From Candidatus Chloroploca asiatica (lineage in GTDB: Bacteria; Chloroflexota; Chloroflexia; Chloroflexales; Chloroflexaceae): a stretch of 64,000 bases of DNA. The DNA is taken from contig NZ_LYXE01000024.1 in assembly GCF_002532075.1 (NCBI RefSeq), positions 1 to 64,000 of the forward strand, written 5' to 3'. Shown in pieces: positions 42,526 to 51,633 of this stretch (position 1 is the first letter of the stretch; each line of letters opens with the position of its first letter). The notes under the pieces were generated by a model, which was given only the letters and a program-made list of their open reading frames with translations, ran no database searches and was not told where the DNA came from. Both the position numbers and the translations under genes were made by a program.

Positions 42526-44841
42526 ATGGCATATGCCCGCATGATGGGTGCTGAGGTCAAACGGAACGAAGATCCACGCTTGATACAGGGAGCTGGTACC
42601 TATGTTGGCGATCTCACGCTTCCTGGGATGCTCTATGTAGCGGTGGTACGGAGCCCCTATGCGCACGCGTCGGTGCTCGGCTTTGACCTTGCCGAGGCGC
42701 TGGCAATGCCGGGTGTGGTGACGATTGTAACGGGGAACGATCTGCTCGAGCAATGTGAGCCGTTGCCTCTGGCGACCTCGGGCGAAGGTGAGCATGGTGA
42801 TGTGAGTTATACCGGGAGGACGCGCTATACACTGGCCGTCGAGCGTGTGCGTTATGTTGGCGAGGCGGTCGCGGCCGTTGTCGCTGCGTCGTATGCCGAG
42901 GCGGTTGATGCCGCCTATGCGGTCGTGGTTGACTATGACCCCTTGCCGGTCGTGGCTGATCCATTGCGGGCGCTGGAGCCAGATGCGCCAGTGATTTTTA
43001 CTGGGTTGGCTGATAATCTTGATCATCGCCGTCGCCGTCAGCGCGGTGACGTTGTTACTGCTTTTGCCAATGCCCATCGCCTTGTTCGTCAGCGCATGGT
43101 CAATCAACGCCTGTGCGGCTTTCCGCTTGAGGGTCGGGCCGTCGTTGCGGTGCCGGATCACATGACGGGTGGGTTGACGGTCTATACCAGTACCCAGACA
43201 CCACATCAAATTCGGACGGAACTGGCCAAAGTCTTGCGCATGAGTGTTAGCCAACTGCGCGTGATTGCGCCAGATGTTGGGGGCGGCTTTGGGGTCAAGA
43301 TCGGGCTCTACCCGGAAGAGGTGTTGTGTGCCGCGTTGGCGCAGCGGCTCAAGACCCCGGTGCGCTGGGTGGAAGAGCGGATGGAGCACATGCAGGCGAC
43401 GACCCACGGGCGCGGCCAGGTGGCCGAGCTCGAGGCGGCGGTTGAAGCTGATGGGACGGTGACGGCGCTGCGCATGCAGATTATCGCTGACCTGGGGGCC
43501 TACCCGCTGGCCCCGGGTTTGCCCGATCTTACCACGGCGATGGGCGTGGGGGTGTACAAGATCCCGGCAGTGGATCTCGAAGCGATCTCGGTCTACACCA
43601 ACACCACCCCGGTTGCGGCCTACCGTGGGGCAGGGCGGCCCGAGGCGGCCTATTATATCGAGCGTTTGATGGACTGCATTGCCGTTGAACTTGGGCTTGA
43701 TCCGGTAGCGGTGCGTCGGCGAAACTTCATCCCGCCCGACGCTTTTCCTTACAAGACCCCGACGGGTTTGACCTACGATACCGGCGAATATGATCGGGCG
43801 CTCAGCAAAGCGTTAGAACTGGCGCGTTACGAGGAATTGCGGCGTGAACAGGTAGCCCGTCGCCAGGCGGATGATCCGGTTGCGCTTGGCATTGGTTTGG
43901 CCTGCTATGTCGAAATGTGTGGCTTTGGCCCCTACGAGAGTGCGCAGATTAAAGTGGAGCCGACCGGCTCGGTGACGGTGACAACCGGCATTTCGCCGCA
44001 CGGCCAGGGTACCGGGACGACCTTTGCGCAGATTGTGGCTGACCAGATCGGGGCTGATTTTGCGCAGATCGTCGTGCGTCACGGCGATACGGCGACAACC
44101 CCAATGGGCATTGGCACGATGGGTTCGCGCTCGCTGGCCGTTGGGGGCGGGGCCTTGATGCGTGCGGCGGAGGTCATTCGGACGAAAGCGATGCGCTTGG
44201 CCGCCTACATCCTCGAAGTGTCTCCCGAAGAGATTGAACTGGTCGAGGGGCGTTACCAAGAGCGAGGTGTCCCGAGCAATAGCTTGACCCTGGCCGACCT
44301 TGCCCGACGCGCGTACAGCAATAAGCTCCCGCCCGACCTTGATCCGGGCCTGGAGGCGACCGACTATTTTCGGCCACCCGAATTAATTTACCCCTTTGGG
44401 GCCCATGTGGCGGTGGTTGAAGTTGACCTGGCGACGGGCCACGTTCACCTGCGCAACTACTACTCGGTCGACGACTGTGGCCCGCGCATCAGCCCGATCA
44501 TTGTGGCCGGCCAGGTGCATGGCGGCTTGGCGCAGGGCATTGCCCAGGCGCTGCTGGAAGAGGTTGTCTATGACGCCAATGGACAATTGCTGACCGGTTC
44601 CCTGATGGACTATGCTCTTCCACGGGCCGACATCTTTCCTGCCTTTACGCTGGACAAAACCGAAACGCCGACGCCGCTCAACCCGCTGGGCGTCAAAGGC
44701 ATTGGCGAAGCCGCCACCATCGGCTCGACCCCGGCGATCACCAACGCCGTCATGGACGCCCTTGCGCACCTGGGCATTCGCCATCTTGATATGCCGCTGC
44801 GTTCCGAAAAGATCTGGCGTGCGTTGCGTGCGAGGGTGTAG
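42526..44841 (+). CDS. Xanthine dehydrogenase family molybdenum-binding subunit (form II CoxL-like)
   Basis: A 771-residue large subunit of a molybdenum hydroxylase. The active-site loop is AYRGAGRPEAAY (GAGR at 368-371). This is the form II/aldehyde oxidase type rather than the AYxCSFR loop of true CO dehydrogenase, so CO oxidation is unlikely. The catalytic Glu728 is in GVKGIGEAATIG. Motifs for the pterin cofactor include DVGGGFGVKIGLYPE near residue 250. The FAD and iron-sulfur subunits normally encoded beside it are absent. Its position after a nucleoside-type ABC transporter fits purine oxidation, but that is inference. The region upstream carries GAAAGG as ribosome-binding site. Confidence 0.88.
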   Translation: MAYARMMGAEVKRNEDPRLIQGAGTYVGDLTLPGMLYVAVVRSPYAHASVLGFDLAEALAMPGVVTIVTGNDLLEQCEPLPLATSGEGEHGDVSYTGRTRYTLAVERVRYVGEAVAAVVAASYAEAVDAAYAVVVDYDPLPVVADPLRALEPDAPVIFTGLADNLDHRRRRQRGDVVTAFANAHRLVRQRMVNQRLCGFPLEGRAVVAVPDHMTGGLTVYTSTQTPHQIRTELAKVLRMSVSQLRVIAPDVGGGFGVKIGLYPEEVLCAALAQRLKTPVRWVEERMEHMQATTHGRGQVAELEAAVEADGTVTALRMQIIADLGAYPLAPGLPDLTTAMGVGVYKIPAVDLEAISVYTNTTPVAAYRGAGRPEAAYYIERLMDCIAVELGLDPVAVRRRNFIPPDAFPYKTPTGLTYDTGEYDRALSKALELARYEELRREQVARRQADDPVALGIGLACYVEMCGFGPYESAQIKVEPTGSVTVTTGISPHGQGTGTTFAQIVADQIGADFAQIVVRHGDTATTPMGIGTMGSRSLAVGGGALMRAAEVIRTKAMRLAAYILEVSPEEIELVEGRYQERGVPSNSLTLADLARRAYSNKLPPDLDPGLEATDYFRPPELIYPFGAHVAVVEVDLATGHVHLRNYYSVDDCGPRISPIIVAGQVHGGLAQGIAQALLEEVVYDANGQLLTGSLMDYALPRADIFPAFTLDKTETPTPLNPLGVKGIGEAATIGSTPAITNAVMDALAHLGIRHLDMPLRSEKIWRALRARV

Positions 44842-44845
44842 GGTG

Positions 44846-44884
44846 CTCTTTCAGGATGCCAGCGAGGCTGGCATCCTGAAAGAG
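44846..44884 (+). terminator. 18-bp perfect hairpin after the molybdenum hydroxylase gene
   Basis: Arms 44846-44863 and 44867-44884 with triloop GAG and CCAGC-NNN-GCTGG core. It begins five bases after the stop at 44841. Confidence 0.7.
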
Positions 44885-44943
44885 GTTGTTGCAAAGGCCG
44901 CCTCCGGCGGTGGGGTATGGAGCGGTGAAGCCGCTCTAATGCC

Positions 44944-45591
44944 TCAGGGGTGGGTGATGCGAATATCAACGACCTGCTCGACGAGCGGCGTAATGAGCGC
45001 ACGCACCTGATCAGGGGTAAGGCCGTGAACCTTGAAAGTAACGGTACTATTGGCTGAGGTATCACCGGCGAAGGTACCGAGGGCAAGAATATTGCCGCCA
45101 GCGCTGGCAAGCGCCTGGGTAAGCTTGGCCAGTTGACCGGGCTCATCAACCATATGGACAGCACAGCGTACGCCTGCGTCGCGGGCCCCCATCAGTTCAA
45201 GCAAAATCTTGAACAGATCGGTCTCGGTGATCATTCCGACGACATCATTATTGCGCACCACCGGTAGGCCGCCGATACGCTGATCGGCCATGATGCGCGA
45301 CGCTTCTTCGATCGGCGTATCTTCGCTAACGGTCAGGACTTGGCGGTTCATATAGGACTCGACCGTCAATTTGCTCAACAGATAGTTGAGTTCCCACACG
45401 CTCAAGGTTGTTGCCTGTGAGGGCGATGCATTGAGCAGATCCTTCATCGAAACGATGCCAACCAAGCGTCCATGGTGAATCACCGGTGCGCGGCGGATGT
45501 GTTCGGTGCGCATCAAGTGCAGCGCATCGTGGATCGTGGTTTCAGGTGTTACACTAATGACCGGATGACTCATGCGTTCCCCGACGAACAT
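44944..45591 (-). CDS. CBS-pair and ACT domain protein
   Basis: A 215-residue soluble protein. Two CBS repeats (about residues 5-60 and 75-135; ERMSHPVISVTPETTIHDAL and MNRQVLTVSEDTPIEEASRI) form a pair that usually senses adenine nucleotides. The second ends near IGGLPVVRNNDVVGMITETDLF. A C-terminal ACT domain (VDEPGQLAKLTQALASAGGNILALGTF) suggests amino-acid sensing. ATG 45591 is preferred over 45648 because GAGGAGG lies directly upstream. No partner is evident. AcuB-like proteins share this architecture. Confidence 0.85.
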   Translation of the reverse strand: MFVGERMSHPVISVTPETTIHDALHLMRTEHIRRAPVIHHGRLVGIVSMKDLLNASPSQATTLSVWELNYLLSKLTVESYMNRQVLTVSEDTPIEEASRIMADQRIGGLPVVRNNDVVGMITETDLFKILLELMGARDAGVRCAVHMVDEPGQLAKLTQALASAGGNILALGTFAGDTSANSTVTFKVHGLTPDQVRALITPLVEQVVDIRITHP

Positions 45592-45691
45592 GGCTACCTC
45601 CTCGTACGCCATGCTGGCACCATTGGTCTCTTGTGCCGTTGCCAGCAATGGATTGATAACAACACTGTACTATAGCATAGATGCTTGATTT

Positions 45692-45736
45692 TGTTTGGTT
45701 CATTTTCGCGGCGAAGCCGCGAAAATGAACCAAACA
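45692..45736. repeat. Perfect 21-bp hairpin in a divergent promoter region
   Basis: Arms 45692-45712 and 45716-45736 with loop GAA and a GCGAAGC apex. Unlike the related hairpins, it lies upstream of two divergent genes (start codons 45591 and 45826), so it is not a terminator of either. Its job there is unknown. Confidence 0.6.
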
Positions 45737-45779
45737 GTAGGGTTGGGGCGCACTGGCAGCGGGGGTTGGGCGTATCCAG

Positions 45780-45785
45780 TATAAT
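45780..45785 (+). promoter_or_regulatory. -10 box of the thiolase operon
   Basis: A perfect TATAAT 41 bases before the thiolase ATG. No good -35 at normal spacing. GAGGAG lies just before the start codon. Confidence 0.45.
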
Positions 45786-45825
45786 GATCTCTTAACGTAG
45801 CTGTGGTGAAGGTTGAGGAGCGCAT

Positions 45826-47010
45826 ATGGACGATGTCGTCATTGTGGGTGCTGCGAGGACACCGATTGGGAAATTCAATGGTGCGTATGCAGGTATATCT
45901 GCGGTCGATCTTGGTGCTGCGGCGATTCGTGCTGCGGTGAGTCGGGCGGGCATTGACCCTGCGCTGGTAGACGAGTGCATTATGGGCAATGTGGTGAGTA
46001 CGGCGCTTGGTCAGGCCCCGGCTCGTCAGGCGGCGATCAAGGGTGGGTTGCCGCATACCGTTGGGGGCTTGACGATCAACAAAGTGTGTGGCAGTAGTCT
46101 GAAAGCGGTGATGCTTGCCGCCGCGATGATCCGTGCGGGTGACGCCGAGGTGATTGTGGCCGGTGGGATGGAGCATATGAGCGGGGCACCGTATGCGTTG
46201 CCCAGTGCGCGTCATGGCTATCGTCTGGGCAACGGTGAGTTGCTTGATGTGATGGTGCATGATGGTCTCTGGTGTGCGTTTGAGCATCAGCATATGGGGG
46301 TTGCGGCTGAATGGATTGCGCGGACGCAACGGGTGACGCGTACACAGCAGGATACGTTTGCGTTGCAGTCACACGAGCGAGCGGTTGCGGCGATCGATGC
46401 CGGTCGTTTTGCTGCCGAAATTGCCCCCGTGACGGTGCCAGGCCCCAAGGGGACGATGCTGACCATCGAGCATGACGAGAATCCACGGCGTGATACCAAT
46501 CTCGCGTCATTGGGCAAGTTGCGCCCGGCTTTTGCCGAACAGGGGAGTGTGACCGCCGGCAATGCGCCTGGCATTACCGATGGAGCGGCGGCCGTCGTGG
46601 TGATGGGGGCGACACGGGCGGCTCAGCTTGGCCTGACGCCATTGGCGCGTCTCGAGCAGATGGCGCAGGCGGCAGTGCCTCCACTCGAGGTCTTTACCGC
46701 ACCGCCTTTTGCGCTTGAGAAGGTGATGGCGCGGGCCGGACGGATCGTTGATGACTATGATCTCTTTGAAATCAACGAGGCGTTTGCCGCTCAGGTGATT
46801 GCGAATATTCGCGTGGCCGGTCTTGACCCCGACCGGGTGAATGTGAACGGTGGCGCGATTGCGCTTGGGCATCCGATCGGGGCCAGCGGGGCCCGTGTGC
46901 TCGTGACGTTGATCTATGCGTTGCGCGAGCGCGGTGGGCAACGGGGGATCGCTGCCCTCTGTTTGGGTGGCGGCGAGGCCGTGGCCCTCGGGATCGAGCG
47001 CGTGGCTTGA
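45826..47010 (+). CDS. Acetyl-CoA C-acyltransferase (thiolase)
   Basis: A 394-residue biosynthetic-type thiolase that condenses two acetyl-CoA to acetoacetyl-CoA or runs the reverse reaction. The catalytic triad is visible: Cys88 in NKVCGSSLK, His349 in [16 protein letters not shown] and Cys379 in LCLGGGEA. The NEAFAAQ loop lies near residue 318. Length is standard. It could supply polyhydroxybutyrate synthesis or take part in acyl-CoA breakdown; no neighbouring phaB/phaC is present to choose. It is followed on the same strand by the CDF transporter gene after 42 bases. Confidence 0.94.
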   Translation: MDDVVIVGAARTPIGKFNGAYAGISAVDLGAAAIRAAVSRAGIDPALVDECIMGNVVSTALGQAPARQAAIKGGLPHTVGGLTINKVCGSSLKAVMLAAAMIRAGDAEVIVAGGMEHMSGAPYALPSARHGYRLGNGELLDVMVHDGLWCAFEHQHMGVAAEWIARTQRVTRTQQDTFALQSHERAVAAIDAGRFAAEIAPVTVPGPKGTMLTIEHDENPRRDTNLASLGKLRPAFAEQGSVTAGNAPGITDGAAAVVVMGATRAAQLGLTPLARLEQMAQAAVPPLEVFTAPPFALEKVMARAGRIVDDYDLFEINEAFAAQVIANIRVAGLDPDRVNVNGGAIALGHPIGASGARVLVTLIYALRERGGQRGIAALCLGGGEAVALGIERVA

Positions 47011-47052
47011 GGGTGAGCGTCTGGGCTGCGAGCAAGAAGTGATGGTGACCTA

Positions 47053-47985
47053 ATGAGAAGAGCACACGCACGGGCGTCACTGGTTCGGTATGCATGGCTG
47101 TCGATCAGCGCCTCGGTGATTGTGATTGGCTTGAAAACTGGGGCCTATCTGATCACGGGCTCGGTCGGCTTGCTCTCGGATGCGCTTGAGTCGGTGACGA
47201 ACCTTGTTGCTGCTGTGGTGGCGCTCGTTGTTCTGACGATTGCTGCCCGTCCGCCTGACGAAGAGCATGCGTATGGTCACGACAAGGCCGAATATTTTTC
47301 GAGTGGCGTTGAAGGCGGGTTGATTCTGCTGGCGGCGGTAACGATTATGTATACCGCCGTCCGTCGCTTGCTCGACCCACAGCCAATTGAAGGCGTCGGG
47401 CTTGGTCTGGCGATTGCGATCGTTGCGTCGCTGATCAATCTGGGGGTCGCTCGTATTCTGATGCAAGCCGGTAAGCAGTATAACTCGATTACCCTGGAGG
47501 CCGATGGGCACCATTTGATGACAGATGTCTGGACGTCAGTGGGTGTCGTTGTGGGGGTTGGTGCCGTGGCACTGACCGGTTGGCATCGTCTCGATCCAAT
47601 GATTGCGATCATCGTAGCCGCCAATATCATCTGGTCCGGGTTCAAATTACTGCAACGCTCGGCGCTGGGCTTGCTTGATACGGCGGTGCCTTTGTCAGAA
47701 CGCTCGCAGGTGATGGCGATCCTCGATGCCTATGCGGCGCGCGATGGCGTTCAGTTCCATGCATTGCGGACACGGCAGGCCGCTTCGCGCCGTTTTGTTT
47801 CGGTGCATGTGCTGGTGCCTGGCTGGTGGACTGTCATGCATGGGCATCGGTTGATTGAAGAGATCGAGCGTGATGTGTGTGAAGCCTTGCCCGGTACGAC
47901 CTTTTTTACCCACCTCGAACCACTTGATGATCCCCTCTCGTTTGCCGATCAGCAGCTTGATCGGGAAAACTTTATCCAGAAATAA
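47053..47985 (+). CDS. Cation diffusion facilitator family transporter
   Basis: A 310-residue CDF metal exporter with about six membrane helices and a cytoplasmic C-terminal domain. The first metal site is in [16 protein letters not shown] and the paired acidic/His site in [28 protein letters not shown] is the characteristic His-x3-Asp element after helix 2. Proteins of this type export zinc, manganese, iron or cobalt by proton antiport; the exact ion is not predictable. The BirA gene starts 10 bases downstream, so the two are probably co-transcribed. Confidence 0.92.
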   Translation: MRRAHARASLVRYAWLSISASVIVIGLKTGAYLITGSVGLLSDALESVTNLVAAVVALVVLTIAARPPDEEHAYGHDKAEYFSSGVEGGLILLAAVTIMYTAVRRLLDPQPIEGVGLGLAIAIVASLINLGVARILMQAGKQYNSITLEADGHHLMTDVWTSVGVVVGVGAVALTGWHRLDPMIAIIVAANIIWSGFKLLQRSALGLLDTAVPLSERSQVMAILDAYAARDGVQFHALRTRQAASRRFVSVHVLVPGWWTVMHGHRLIEEIERDVCEALPGTTFFTHLEPLDDPLSFADQQLDRENFIQK

Positions 47986-47994
47986 GCATTTCAT

Positions 47995-48807
47995 ATGACA
48001 CCAGGTCTTGATGCCACGATCCTCGCCGATGCACTACGTTCGTTATCGTTGCCGCGTACGGTCTATACCTATGGCAGTATTGGCTCGACCATGGATCTAG
48101 CGCGACCGCTGCTGAAAACATTGCCGCCTGAGCAGTTCCCCATTCTACTGGTCGCAGATGAGCAACGCACCGGGCGTGGGCGGAAGGGACGCCCCTGGAT
48201 GGCTCCGCCGGGCTCCGCCTTGCTTTTATCGCTGGTGCTACAGCCGACCTGGTTGAAACCCTCCGAAGCCGTCTATCTGGTCTGGATGGCGGCGGTCGCG
48301 CTCTGTGAAGCAATCGAGACGGTTACACCGTTGCAACCGGTGTTGAAGTGGCCGAACGATCTGTTGCTGGCCACGCCGTCACCCGCAGGCCCCACCCTGT
48401 CTAAAGCAGCAGGCTTGTTGTTGGAAATCAACAGTACAGCCGAGTACCTGGCGTGGGCGATCATTGGCTGTGGGGTCAACCTGACATCGGCCCCGCCAGC
48501 CGACCAGACCAGGTATCCCGCGACGAGTCTGGCGGCTGCCGGAGCAGAGATTGATCGGATGGCGCTGTTGATCGCCCTGATGCAGCGGATTGATGGGTGG
48601 TATCAGCGGCTTGCTGCGGGCGAGCGTGACGTCCTCTTTAGGGCCTGGCGGTCGCGTCTGGTGACCCTGGGTCAGCAGGTTCGTATCGAGACCGCTGATG
48701 GACTGGTGAGCGGCCTGGCCGAGCAAGTTGAGCCTGATGGAACGCTGCTGGTGCGTCAGGCGAGCGGGGAACTTTATCCAGTAACGACGGGTGATGTGGG
48801 TTTATAG
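47995..48807 (+). CDS. birA: Biotin-[acetyl-CoA-carboxylase] ligase
   Basis: A 270-residue biotin protein ligase. Motifs: YTYGSIGSTMDLARP, DEQRTGRGRKGRPWMAPPGSALLLS (biotinyl-AMP binding GRGRKGR), KWPNDLLL and ending with the small C-terminal SH3-like domain (VSGLAEQVEPDGTLLVRQASG). No N-terminal helix-turn-helix is present, so it is a ligase only and not a repressor. Likely targets in the window are AccB (22933) and the fused carboxylase (62026). It probably shares the transcript of the CDF gene. Confidence 0.94.
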   Translation: MTPGLDATILADALRSLSLPRTVYTYGSIGSTMDLARPLLKTLPPEQFPILLVADEQRTGRGRKGRPWMAPPGSALLLSLVLQPTWLKPSEAVYLVWMAAVALCEAIETVTPLQPVLKWPNDLLLATPSPAGPTLSKAAGLLLEINSTAEYLAWAIIGCGVNLTSAPPADQTRYPATSLAAAGAEIDRMALLIALMQRIDGWYQRLAAGERDVLFRAWRSRLVTLGQQVRIETADGLVSGLAEQVEPDGTLLVRQASGELYPVTTGDVGL

Positions 48808-48820
48808 CCAATACCTTACG

Positions 48821-48850
48821 TTGCAATGTTGTCACTGGATGGCCTATAAT
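48821..48850 (+). promoter_or_regulatory. Promoter of the LCP-murJ operon
   Basis: TTGCAA (48821-48826) and TATAAT (48845-48850) with an 18-base spacer. The start would be about 43 bases before ATG 48901. Confidence 0.6.
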
Positions 48851-48900
48851 AGACAGGGTAGCAAAACAACGAATTGCCTTTATCCAGGAGATGCGTAGAT

Positions 48901-49992
48901 ATGCCGTTTTCGCGAAGGCGCCTTGTTTTTAGCGCCGCAGCCCTGAGTGGCCTGCTTGTGGTAGCTCTGTTGCTACGTCTCGGCTTTCAATGGCGTCAGG
49001 CAATTGCTGATATTGACTCCATGATCGTGACCTCTGGCCCTGTTGATGTGCAGGGAGGATCATCATTTCAATACAACGAATGGTCAACAGCGGATTTCCT
49101 TTCGAAACAATCAGCCCGGATGACGCATCGCGGTGGATCGTCACAGCCGGTCACCGTGCAACCAGCGCCTACGCTGGCCCAATCAACCCTCAATATTCTA
49201 TTGCTTGGGACTGATGCTCGTCCTGGTGATGTTGATCCAACCCGTACTGATGCGATTATTCTGGTGCGGATTGACCGGGACAATGGGCGGGTCAGTATGC
49301 TCTCGTTGCCCCGTGATCTCTGGGTGACGTATCCGACCGGTACCTCGGGACGCATCAATGCGGCCTATGCGGTGGGTGAGTTGCAACTCGGTGCAGGCGG
49401 TGGGGCGGCGGTCGCGAAAGCAACGGTTGGCCGTCTGCTCAATCTTGAAGTTGACAACTATGTCATGCTCAATTTTGACAGCTTTCGGAACTTGATTGAT
49501 TATATCGACGGCATTGAAGTTGATGTGCCTGAGGCGATCTTTGATCCCAAGTTTCCGACTGAGGACTATGGCATGGTCGAAGTGCGTTTCGACGCCGGGC
49601 AACAGTGGTTTGACGGCGAACGTGCGCTGACTTATGCGCGCACCCGCAATGTTGATAGTGATTTTGGCCGTAATCAACGCCAACAACTGGTGCTCATTGC
49701 CATTTTTGAACGTCTGAGCCAGCGCGGGATGCTCGATCGGATCATCGGAGTGGATAACTATACCCAGATGATGCGCGGTTATGTGCAGACCGATCTGAGT
49801 CGGCGGCAGATTCTGGCGCTGGCCAATTTTGCCGGCGAGATCAGCATTGAAGATTTGCATCGCTATGCGATTGATTCGCGCATGATCGTTGAACTGAAAG
49901 ATCCGGCAACATTTGCGGCTGAACCAGTCGCTTTGCGGCGGGTCGTGCGTGAGTTTACTGGTGAGGTTGTCTCAACGGCTGGTGGCAATTAG
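48901..49992 (+). CDS. LytR-CpsA-Psr (LCP) family protein
   Basis: A 363-residue membrane-anchored LCP protein, a family that attaches glycopolymers to peptidoglycan from undecaprenyl-linked precursors. One N-terminal helix (LVFSAAALSGLLVVALLLRL) is followed by a Ser/Gln-rich linker and the LCP domain. Key residues are in LLLGTDARPGDVDPTRTDAIILVRID (conserved Asp/Arg), LPRDLWVTYPTG and LTYARTRNVDSDFGRNQRQQ (Arg/Asp triad). ATG 48901, preceded by AGGAG, is preferred over an upstream TTG. It is coupled to murJ, linking it to wall synthesis. Confidence 0.93.
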   Translation: MPFSRRRLVFSAAALSGLLVVALLLRLGFQWRQAIADIDSMIVTSGPVDVQGGSSFQYNEWSTADFLSKQSARMTHRGGSSQPVTVQPAPTLAQSTLNILLLGTDARPGDVDPTRTDAIILVRIDRDNGRVSMLSLPRDLWVTYPTGTSGRINAAYAVGELQLGAGGGAAVAKATVGRLLNLEVDNYVMLNFDSFRNLIDYIDGIEVDVPEAIFDPKFPTEDYGMVEVRFDAGQQWFDGERALTYARTRNVDSDFGRNQRQQLVLIAIFERLSQRGMLDRIIGVDNYTQMMRGYVQTDLSRRQILALANFAGEISIEDLHRYAIDSRMIVELKDPATFAAEPVALRRVVREFTGEVVSTAGGN

Positions 49993-51554
49993 TGGCTGAT
50001 GCGCCCTCTGTGCGTGGTACCGAGCCGGGCGGAGCGCTACGTGGGGTGGCGATCGCAGCGGTGCTGATTGCCCTTGGCAATATCGCGAGCCGTCTGGTTG
50101 GCTTTCTGCGTGATAGTACGATTGCCTTCTATTTCGCCCGCGGGGTTGAGGTTGATGCCTTCCAGGTGGCCTGGACGGTGCCGAGCACGATCTACGATCT
50201 TTTGATTGCGGGGGCGGTGAGTGCCGCGCTGGTGCCCGTCTTTTCGTCGTATGCTGAAGGCGACCACGACGAGTTCTGGCGGGTGGTCTCGGGGGTCTTC
50301 ACGGTTGCCCTGGCTGCCTTGACGGCGCTGACGGCCCTGGCTGTTTGGCAGGCCCCGCTGGTGGTGGCCCTGCTGACGCGCCCCGACCAGGCCGAGTTGC
50401 GTGCGTTGGCGACGCCGCTGGTGCGCCTGTTGATGCCGGCTGTCCTGCTGATGGGCTTGTCGGGCCTGGCAACGGCGGTGCTCCATGCTCAGCAGCGGTT
50501 TCTTCTGCCTGCCTTTGTGATGGTGACGTTCAATGTAGGCATGGTCGCAGGCATTGTGTTGCTCCACGATCGCTTTGGTATCAACAGCCTGGCGTTTGGG
50601 GCGTTGCTTGGTGCTGTTGGGCAGGTGCTGTTGCAGATCCCAGGCTTGCGCGGTGCACGGTTACGCCTGGGCAGCGGATTGGATCATCCGGCGCTGCGCC
50701 GGATCTTGCGTCTCTATGCGCCGGTGGCCCTGGGGATCGGGTTTTCGGTGCTGGGCACCGTGATTGACCGCTGGCTCGCCTCGGGCTATGAAGCGGCGCT
50801 GGGCACGATGCGTTATGCAACGACGTTGATCCAGTTTCCGCTGGGCCTTGTTGCTTCGGCGGTGGCGCTGGCCGTCTTGCCGACGCTGGCGCGGCAGAGT
50901 GAGGCCCAGGATGAGGCGAGTTTTCAGACGACGCTGGCGATGGGGCTCAAGGTGGTGCTGTTGTTGATCTTGCCAGCGACGGCGGGCCTGTTGGTGCTTG
51001 CCGAGCCGCTGGTGGCCCTGACCTATGAACGGGGGCGCTTTTCGGCGGCTGACACGGCGGCGACGGCGATGGCGTTGCGTTTCTATCTGCCGGGTTTGCC
51101 GGCTGCGGCGCTTGATCAAGTCTTGATTTTTGCCTTCTATGCCCGCAAAAATACGTTGACCCCCAACCTGATCCAGGGTGCAGCTATTGGGGTCTATTTG
51201 CTGGTCGCCTTGCCCCTGATCTGGTTTACGCACCTGGGTTTTCTCGGGTTGGTCCTGGCCAACTCGGCGCAATGGATCGGGCATGCCGTGATTACGTGGG
51301 TCTTGCTGACGCGAACCGTACCGCTGCGTGGCCTGCGCCTTGGTGAGGCAGCACTGAAAGGCCTTGGGGCTAGTGGCCTGATGGCCGCAGTGGTCGTGGC
51401 CCTCGCGTTGCTCACCGCGAATCTCCCGCTTGTTGTCCAGATTCTGGTGGCAGGAACGGGCGGGGTGCTGTGCTATCTCGTGCTTTGCCTGACCTTCCGC
51501 ATCGAAGCGGCCGGTTTTTTCTTCCAGGCCCTCAGAACCCGCGTACAACGGTAG
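49992..51554 (+). CDS. murJ: Lipid II flippase MurJ
   Basis: A 520-residue MOP-family transporter with about 14 helices. It moves lipid II to the outer face of the membrane for peptidoglycan synthesis. Features of MurJ are the N-terminal GNIASRLVGFLRDSTIAFYF and EVDAFQVAWTVPSTIYDLLIAGAVSAALVPVF, and the conserved Arg-rich positions of helix 1-2. GTG 49992 overlaps the last base of the LCP stop codon. The function of wall assembly agrees with the adjacent LCP gene. Confidence 0.93.
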   Translation: MADAPSVRGTEPGGALRGVAIAAVLIALGNIASRLVGFLRDSTIAFYFARGVEVDAFQVAWTVPSTIYDLLIAGAVSAALVPVFSSYAEGDHDEFWRVVSGVFTVALAALTALTALAVWQAPLVVALLTRPDQAELRALATPLVRLLMPAVLLMGLSGLATAVLHAQQRFLLPAFVMVTFNVGMVAGIVLLHDRFGINSLAFGALLGAVGQVLLQIPGLRGARLRLGSGLDHPALRRILRLYAPVALGIGFSVLGTVIDRWLASGYEAALGTMRYATTLIQFPLGLVASAVALAVLPTLARQSEAQDEASFQTTLAMGLKVVLLLILPATAGLLVLAEPLVALTYERGRFSAADTAATAMALRFYLPGLPAAALDQVLIFAFYARKNTLTPNLIQGAAIGVYLLVALPLIWFTHLGFLGLVLANSAQWIGHAVITWVLLTRTVPLRGLRLGEAALKGLGASGLMAAVVVALALLTANLPLVVQILVAGTGGVLCYLVLCLTFRIEAAGFFFQALRTRVQR

Positions 51555-51581
51555 TAAAGCGCACAAACATGCGCTTTCTGC

Positions 51582-51610
51582 TTTTCAGATCGGCCTGAGT
51601 ATGGTATAAT
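51582..51610 (+). promoter_or_regulatory. Promoter of the membrane protein-gyrB unit
   Basis: TTTTCA (51582-51587) and TATAAT (51605-51610) with a 17-base spacer. The TTG start at 51634 has GAGGAGG just upstream, which decides that unusual start codon. Confidence 0.5.
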
Positions 51611-51633
51611 AGAATATCAATGAGGAGGCCGGA

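Noticed and set aside
42262-43407. 381-residue minus-strand frame opposite the start of the molybdenum hydroxylase gene
   Set aside because: Most of it is an antisense shadow of a well-supported gene. Only its last part, outside that gene, shows a membrane-helix-like stretch, treated as a remnant.
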